Assembly: GCA_026392415.1 (NCBI GenBank)
Contig: JAPLCC010000028.1
Coordinates: 1 to 46,551, forward strand
Source: Propionibacteriales bacterium
Lineage (GTDB): Bacteria > Actinomycetota > Actinomycetes > Propionibacteriales > Nocardioidaceae
Reading direction: 5' to 3'
DNA: 46,551 nucleotides
The notes below the pieces were generated by a model. The model was not told where the DNA came from. It worked only from the letters and a program-made list of their open reading frames with translations, and searched no databases. Position 1 is the first letter of the stretch. Each line of letters begins with the position of its first letter. The translations under genes and the position numbers were made by a program. Below are positions 42,145 to 46,551 of this stretch, piece by piece.

Positions 42145-43331
42145 CGCAGCAGCTCTCCGGCGATGATGAGCTTGCGGACCTCGGTGGTGCCGGCACCGAT
42201 CTCGAGCAGCTTGATGCTGCGGTAGAGGCGATTGATCTCGGTCTCCCAGATGTAGCCGCCTCCGCCGTGGATCTGCAGCGCGTGGTTGAGGACGCGGTTG
42301 GCCATGTCGGCGCAGAACATCACCGCCGAGGCGGTGCGGGCGTGGATCTCGCCGCGACCGGCCTCACGCTCGTCGACGGCGTCGCAGGCCGACAGCACGC
42401 TCCAGCACAGCGTCTTGGCGGCCTCGATGTCTGCGTACATCTCGGCAATGCGCGACTGCACCATCTGGAAGGAGGCGATGGGCGCGCCGAACTGCTCGCG
42501 GCTCTTGGCGTACTCGATCGACAGCGCCAGCGCCCGCTCAGCCGTACCGACCGAGATCGGCGCGATCATGGCACGTTCGATGTCCAGACCGGACATGACG
42601 ACCTGGTGGCCTTCGTGCTCGGTGCCGACGATGTTCTCCACCGGGACGACCATGTCGTCGAAGACGAGCTCGGCGGTCTGGGAGCCGCGGAAGCCCATCT
42701 TGTTGAGCTTCTGTGCCACCTGGAATCCGGGGGTCGAGGTCTCGACGACGAAGGCCGTGATGCCCTTCGAGCCCCGGTCGGGCTGCGTCTTGGCGTAGAG
42801 CAGGCACACATCGGCAATGGGGCCGTTGGTGATGTAGATCTTGGAACCGCTGATCCGGTAGACGTCGCCGTCGCGCACCGCCTTGGTGCGCATCGATCCG
42901 AGCGCGTCGGAGCCAGCGCCGGGCTCGGTCAGGCCCAGGCACCCGACCCACTCGCCACTGACGAGCTTCGGCAGGAAGCGGCTGCGAATGTCGTCGCTGC
43001 CGTTGGTGTAGAGGTTGTTGGCGCACAGGTTGTCGTGTGCCGCCCAGCTGAGCGCGATCGCCGGGCTCCACCGGGCGAAGGCCTGGAGCACGAGACCGGC
43101 CTCCAGGTAGGACATGCCGGCGCCGCCGTACTCGGGTCCGATGGTGGCGCCCAGCATCCCGTGCTTGCCGAAGTTGCTCATCAGCTCCGGCGGCCACCAC
43201 TCCTCGTCGTCCATGCGCGCTGCGATCGGCCCGAACTCCTTGCGGGCGTAGTCGTCGGCCTCCTTGAGGAGGTTGTGCTGGTCCGGGGTCAGCCCGAAGG
43301 CGCCTGCCGCGGGACGGTCGTGGGCGGTCAT
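42141..43331 (-). CDS. Acyl-CoA dehydrogenase, isovaleryl-CoA type
   Basis: A 396-residue FAD enzyme. Landmarks are LGLTEPGAGSDALGSMRT (132-149), SGSKIYITNGPIAD and Glu252 in SGLDIERAMIA, the helix-G catalytic Glu of isovaleryl-CoA dehydrogenases; the C-terminal motif is GAGTTEVRK, without the short-chain Glu. ATG 43331 has AAGGAGAA upstream. It lies between the TetR gene (40 bp gap) and fadH (ATGA overlap). By residue pattern it resembles branched-chain (LiuA) and citronellyl-CoA (AtuD) dehydrogenases, in line with the AtuA homologue upstream, but the exact substrate is undecided. Confidence 0.9.
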   Translation of the reverse strand: MTAHDRPAAGAFGLTPDQHNLLKEADDYARKEFGPIAARMDDEEWWPPELMSNFGKHGMLGATIGPEYGGAGMSYLEAGLVLQAFARWSPAIALSWAAHDNLCANNLYTNGSDDIRSRFLPKLVSGEWVGCLGLTEPGAGSDALGSMRTKAVRDGDVYRISGSKIYITNGPIADVCLLYAKTQPDRGSKGITAFVVETSTPGFQVAQKLNKMGFRGSQTAELVFDDMVVPVENIVGTEHEGHQVVMSGLDIERAMIAPISVGTAERALALSIEYAKSREQFGAPIASFQMVQSRIAEMYADIEAAKTLCWSVLSACDAVDEREAGRGEIHARTASAVMFCADMANRVLNHALQIHGGGGYIWETEINRLYRSIKLLEIGAGTTEVRKLIIAGELLR

Positions 43332-43371
43332 GGTGTTCTCCTTGCCTGGGCGCGACCAAAGCCGCGCCGGG

Positions 43372-44064
43372 TTACCGTGTCGGGGATGTGCCGGTGTGGG
43401 TGCCGGCGGACAGCAGGACGGCGAGCGCGGACTCCCGCAGCACCGCGCGCAGATGCGGATCGGCGAGGCCGGAACCGTGGTTGAGGGTCGACTGGATCGC
43501 TCCGATCGCGCAGTGCACGACCGTGCGGGCCGTCGTGTCGTCGAGCTCGGGACGCCACTCGGTGAGCAGGTGCGTCCACTCCTCGACGTGGAGCCGCTGC
43601 TTGCGTCGCAAGGTACGGCGGTCGACCTCGGGCAGGTGCGCGAGCTCGCGGAAGTAGACCTGCGCGACATCGCGCTCGCCGACGACGAAGCCGATCTGCG
43701 CGTCGACCAGGCGCCCGAGTCCCACCGCGGGGTCGCTGTGGACGTCGGCCGCCAGCCGCGCGCTCTCAGCGAGTAGACCGTCGATGGCCCGGTCGAACAT
43801 CGCGGCGAGCATGGCGGTCTTGGCGTCGTAGTGACGGTAGATCGCCGACGCGGTGATGCCGACCGCCTCGCCGATCTGCTCCATCGACACGGCATGGAAG
43901 CCCTGGACGGCCATCAACTCGGCGGCCGCGTCGAGGATGCGCTGCTTGCGCGCCGGGTCGCGGGTGCGCCCGCCCGGGCGCGTCGCACCCGCCGGCCGCC
44001 CCGGGATCTCCCCGGGAACGGCCAGCGCGCTGCGCGCACCCGCTCCCCCACGCACGGTCGTCAT
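43372..44064 (-). CDS. TetR/AcrR-family regulator within the AtuA operon
   Basis: A 230-residue TetR-type regulator. A long Arg/Gly/Pro-rich lead (about 35 residues) precedes the DNA-binding domain (RKQRILDAAAELMAVQGFHA, VSMEQIGEAVGITASAIY, RHYDAKTAMLAAMF). ATG 44064 overlaps the AtuA-like stop (ATGA), so it is translated together with the operon it probably controls. It corresponds in position and type to the TetR regulators of Pseudomonas atu and similar operons; I did not find an operator next to it. Confidence 0.88.
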   Translation of the reverse strand: MTTVRGGAGARSALAVPGEIPGRPAGATRPGGRTRDPARKQRILDAAAELMAVQGFHAVSMEQIGEAVGITASAIYRHYDAKTAMLAAMFDRAIDGLLAESARLAADVHSDPAVGLGRLVDAQIGFVVGERDVAQVYFRELAHLPEVDRRTLRRKQRLHVEEWTHLLTEWRPELDDTTARTVVHCAIGAIQSTLNHGSGLADPHLRAVLRESALAVLLSAGTHTGTSPTR

Positions 44065-45848
44065 CCCCGGACGTCGGCCCCGCCCGCCCAGCGTGCTGGC
44101 AGGTCGACGTGCCGCGAGCGGATGTACTCGCCGAGGCCCTTGGCCTGCGGATCGGGCCGCGTGGAGTCAGCGACGCCGTTACCGAGCAGCCCGACGACGA
44201 CGAAGTTGAGCGCGCGCAGGTTCGGCAGCTCGTAGCGGTGGATCGCCAGGGCGTCCGCCTCGGGCAGCAACTCGCGGAAGCGCTCGACGGTGAGGTGGTG
44301 GAAGAGCCACTGGTACTCCTCCTCGGCGGCCGTCCAGATCCCGACGTTGGCGTTGCCGCCCTTGTCGCCCGAGCGTGCCGCGCAGACCATGCCGAGCGGC
44401 GCGCGCACGGTGTCCTCGCCCAGCACTGCCGGCACTGGAACATCGGCGGGCGTCACCGAGGGAGCAGGCTCGACGGCCGCCGGGGTGTGCGGCACGGTGG
44501 CGCGGGTGCCGTCCGACAGCACGACCTCGTGGGTGACGACGTCGGCGTCGACGAGCGCGGGCCAGAAGACGCCGAACTCCGAGGCGTCGGTCGGCGGTGT
44601 GGTGGTGTGGATGCCTGCGTACCCGCTGAGCGCCATCTCGATGACGGCCGATGCGAAGCGCCGGTCGACCTTGCGCCGGTCGGCGTCCTTGACCGTGACC
44701 CGCAGGTGGGCGGTGGCCTGGGCGTTGGCGGGCGCGTCGGGCCGGTCGAAACGCAGCAGTTGGACGTCCACCTCGTCGAAGGAGTCCTTGCCACCGAGCA
44801 GGTCGAAGAGGCGGGCCTCGGCGGCCGCCGCCTTCGCCTCGATGTCCAGTCCCGTCAGGACGAGGGTCATCGTGTTGCGGAACCCGCCCACGAAGTCGAC
44901 GGCGACCTTGAGCGAGCCGGTCGGGGCGGTGCCGCGGGCACCCGCGATGCGCACCCGGTCGGGCGCCTCCTGGGTCAGCTCGACGCTGTCGAAGTGGGCG
45001 ACGACGTCGGGGTTGGCGTAGGCGGGGCCGGCGATCTCGTAGAGCAGTTGGGCGGTGACCGTACCGACAGAGACCACGCCGCCGGTGTCGTCGTGCTTGG
45101 TGATCACGCTCGACCCGTCGGTTTCGACCTCCGCGATCGGGAAGCCGGGGGTGCGATGGTCGACGATCTCGTGGGCCCACGAATAGTTGCCGCCGGTGGC
45201 CTGAGGACCGCACTCGATGACGTGGCCAGCGGCGACGGCCCCGGCAAGGGCGTCGAAGTCGTCGGCGGCCCAGCCGTGCCACCAGGCAGCTGCGCCGACG
45301 ACGAGAGAGGCGTCGGTGACGCGCGGGCACACGACGATGTCGGCGCCGGCGGCGAGCGCGTCGCGGATGCCCCAGGCGCCGAGGTAGGCGTTGGCCACCA
45401 CGGGCGTCACCCCCACCTCGGCGAGCGAGCGGCCGGTGTCCATGTGGGTGAACGGTTGCCCGGCGGCCATCAGCTCCGGCATCCGGTCGGTGATGTCGTC
45501 ACCGACGATGTGCGCCACCCGCGGTTTCAGGCCGAGCCGGTCGCCGAGGGCTTCGATCTGCTGGGCCAGTCCTCCGGGGTTGAGGCCGCCGGCGTTGGTG
45601 ACGACCTTGATGCCCCGGTCGAGCACGGTGCCGAGCACGCCCTCGAGCTGGGGCAGCACGGTGCGCGCGTAGCCGCCGTCGGGGTCCTTGCGGCGCGCCT
45701 TCCACAGGATCAGCATCGTCAGCTCGGCGAGGTAGTCGCCGCTGATGACGTCGACGGGACCCTGCTCGACCATCTCCTTCATCGCGGCGAGTCGGTCGCC
45801 GTAGAAGCCGGAGACGTTGCCGATCCGGACTGCTCGCTTGCTGCTCAT
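44061..45848 (-). CDS. Acyclic terpene utilisation AtuA-like protein (DUF1446)
   Basis: A 595-residue protein with the DUF1446/AtuA domain over about residues 5-450 (RIGNVSGFYGDRLAAMKEMV, VVTNAGGLNPGGLAQQIEAL, CPRVTDASLVVGAAAW, CGPQATGGNYSWAHEI) and a C-terminal AtuA-like small domain (CAARSGDKGGNANVGIW to the end). AtuA is required for citronellol/geraniol use in Pseudomonas; its reaction is not established. ATG 45848 has AGGAGG seven bases before it and shares one base with the upstream stop (TGATG). The full length equals that of AtuA. It heads a unit with TetR, acyl-CoA dehydrogenase and dienoyl-CoA reductase. Confidence 0.88.
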   Translation of the reverse strand: MSSKRAVRIGNVSGFYGDRLAAMKEMVEQGPVDVISGDYLAELTMLILWKARRKDPDGGYARTVLPQLEGVLGTVLDRGIKVVTNAGGLNPGGLAQQIEALGDRLGLKPRVAHIVGDDITDRMPELMAAGQPFTHMDTGRSLAEVGVTPVVANAYLGAWGIRDALAAGADIVVCPRVTDASLVVGAAAWWHGWAADDFDALAGAVAAGHVIECGPQATGGNYSWAHEIVDHRTPGFPIAEVETDGSSVITKHDDTGGVVSVGTVTAQLLYEIAGPAYANPDVVAHFDSVELTQEAPDRVRIAGARGTAPTGSLKVAVDFVGGFRNTMTLVLTGLDIEAKAAAAEARLFDLLGGKDSFDEVDVQLLRFDRPDAPANAQATAHLRVTVKDADRRKVDRRFASAVIEMALSGYAGIHTTTPPTDASEFGVFWPALVDADVVTHEVVLSDGTRATVPHTPAAVEPAPSVTPADVPVPAVLGEDTVRAPLGMVCAARSGDKGGNANVGIWTAAEEEYQWLFHHLTVERFRELLPEADALAIHRYELPNLRALNFVVVGLLGNGVADSTRPDPQAKGLGEYIRSRHVDLPARWAGGADVRG

Positions 45849-46474
45849 CACGCCTCCTGGGCGGGCTCGTCGGTACGGTCGTGCGGCGCAGTGCTGCCGG
45901 TGCTCGGCGCGCGCCCGGGCCCGGGCGCGCCGGCGTAGGCCTGGGCGATCGACGCCCACCTCTGGGCCGACTGGCCGGTGATCTCGAGGTCGAGGTCGTC
46001 GAGGTGGCGGCGCTGGGTGACGAGCTGACAGAAGTCGAGGGCGTCGCCGCGCACGACGTCCTCGCTGGCCGGGTCGCCCCAGGTCCACGTGCCGCCGCTC
46101 GGCGCGGCGAGCTCGACGAAGATGCCGCTGGTCGGCCGCTCGAGACCGCGCAGGTCGAAGGAGAAGTTGAAGGTGCGCACGCCGATGTCGGCGACGTGGC
46201 GCAGCCGGTCGGTGGGGCGGCGCTGGAAGTCGAGGGCATCGGCGACGTCCTGGCCGTGGGCCCAGGTCTCCATGAGGCGGGCGGTGATGAAAGACCGGGC
46301 GCCCATGGACGGCCCGTACCAGGGGAGCCGGGCCTTCGGGTCCAGCGGCCCGGCGACGGCCACCACCGCGGCGACGACCGGACCGACCCACGAGGGCAGA
46401 CCCCGCGGGCGCACCAGCATCAGCGCCGCACCGATCGCGAGCAACGCCACCGGCGCGATCGCGGCGAGGCTCAC
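45848..46474 (-). CDS. Chimeric protein: permease-like N-terminus fused to TIGR03084-type C-terminus
   Basis: A 208-residue open frame. From about residue 43, LDPKARLPWYGPSMGARSF, ARLMETWAHGQDVADAL and DFCQLVTQRRHLDDLDLEI match the C-terminal part of TIGR03084/maleylpyruvate-isomerase-like (DinB-fold) metal-binding proteins. The expected first ~100 residues, with the first His motif, are absent. In their place is SLAAIAPVALLAIGAALMLV then RPRGLPSWVGPVVAAVVAVA, which looks like the first helices of an ArsB/SLC13-type permease. The GTG 46474 overlaps the stop of the upstream gene (GTGA) as a normal permease start would. A deletion joining two genes at about 46348-46356 explains this best. The product is probably non-functional as an enzyme, yet the frame is intact. 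Confidence 0.6.
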   Translation of the reverse strand: MSLAAIAPVALLAIGAALMLVRPRGLPSWVGPVVAAVVAVAGPLDPKARLPWYGPSMGARSFITARLMETWAHGQDVADALDFQRRPTDRLRHVADIGVRTFNFSFDLRGLERPTSGIFVELAAPSGGTWTWGDPASEDVVRGDALDFCQLVTQRRHLDDLDLEITGQSAQRWASIAQAYAGAPGPGRAPSTGSTAPHDRTDEPAQEA

Positions 46475-46551
46475 TCGTCGGCCGGGAGATCGCCCGCCGA
46501 CCGCAGTCGCGGCCGGAGCACACGGCGCCACACGATCACGGCGACGAGCAC
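46471..46551 (-). CDS. C-terminal end of a membrane protein (5' part outside window)
   Basis: Twenty-six codons run in from the right edge and end in TGA 46471-46473: a hydrophobic stretch (VLVAVIVW) then a basic tail (RRVLRPRLRSAGDLPADE). The GTGA overlap with the next start supports a true stop. The family cannot be told from this tail. Confidence 0.5.
   Translation of the reverse strand: MLVAVIVWRRVLRPRLRSAGDLPADE

Overview
The window comes from a high-GC actinomycete, most likely Nocardioidaceae-like. The grounds are GC-rich wobble positions, frequent GTG starts, an F420-type luciferase-like oxidoreductase, a complete mce lipid-import operon and many TetR regulators. This placement is inference; no taxonomic marker gene is present. 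Almost the whole window is lipid or isoprenoid catabolism: about 35 protein genes, one tRNA fragment, no rRNA and no CRISPR.

Left edge (1-507): the tail of an unrecognised gene with a hairpin across its stop, then the 3' part of a tRNA-Ala(CGC) gene on the minus strand. Its 5' half is missing, which looks like the attachment-site scar of an integrated element. A perfect tandem 11-bp repeat follows. By the geometry of tRNA integration the element side is to the right, so the catabolic genes may be island cargo.

Catabolic block 1 (508-16984): acyl-CoA dehydrogenase and TetR gene; divergently, an NTF2/SnoaL-like protein, an LLM-class oxidoreductase and the beta and alpha subunits of a biotin-dependent acyl-CoA carboxylase. 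On the minus strand follow a second NTF2/SnoaL-like paralogue, a P450, a thiolase, a FadB-type fusion enzyme and a molybdopterin oxidoreductase, then a TetR gene.

Catabolic block 2 (17019-26580): fadD-like ligase, DUF2306 membrane protein and long-chain-type acyl-CoA dehydrogenase in one operon; a divergent TetR gene; then a second thiolase/FadB pair with a patatin-like lipase. A shared 15-bp palindrome (TTGRC-N5-GYCAA) in front of both operons suggests one local regulon.

Mce block (26581-38829): yrbEA, yrbEB, mceA-F and two Mce-associated genes, joined almost throughout by 1- or 4-bp start/stop overlaps and preceded by a DUF445 gene and an Abi-alpha (DUF4393)-like gene. The mce ATPase is absent. 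An AraC-type regulator (38966-40021) is divergent.

Right block (40114-46551): an operon with an AtuA-like protein, a TetR gene, an isovaleryl-type acyl-CoA dehydrogenase and a 2,4-dienoyl-CoA reductase. At its head is what looks like a chimera of a permease N-terminus and a TIGR03084-type C-terminus.

Taken together (inference): Mce permease and lipase supply lipid; P450 and molybdoenzyme oxidise it; the ligase makes the CoA ester; three dehydrogenases, two FadA/FadB sets and the dienoyl-CoA reductase run beta-oxidation; carboxylase plus AtuA homologue would fit a beta-methyl-branched (acyclic isoprenoid) substrate. The NTF2-like pair has no known role and is the most novel part.
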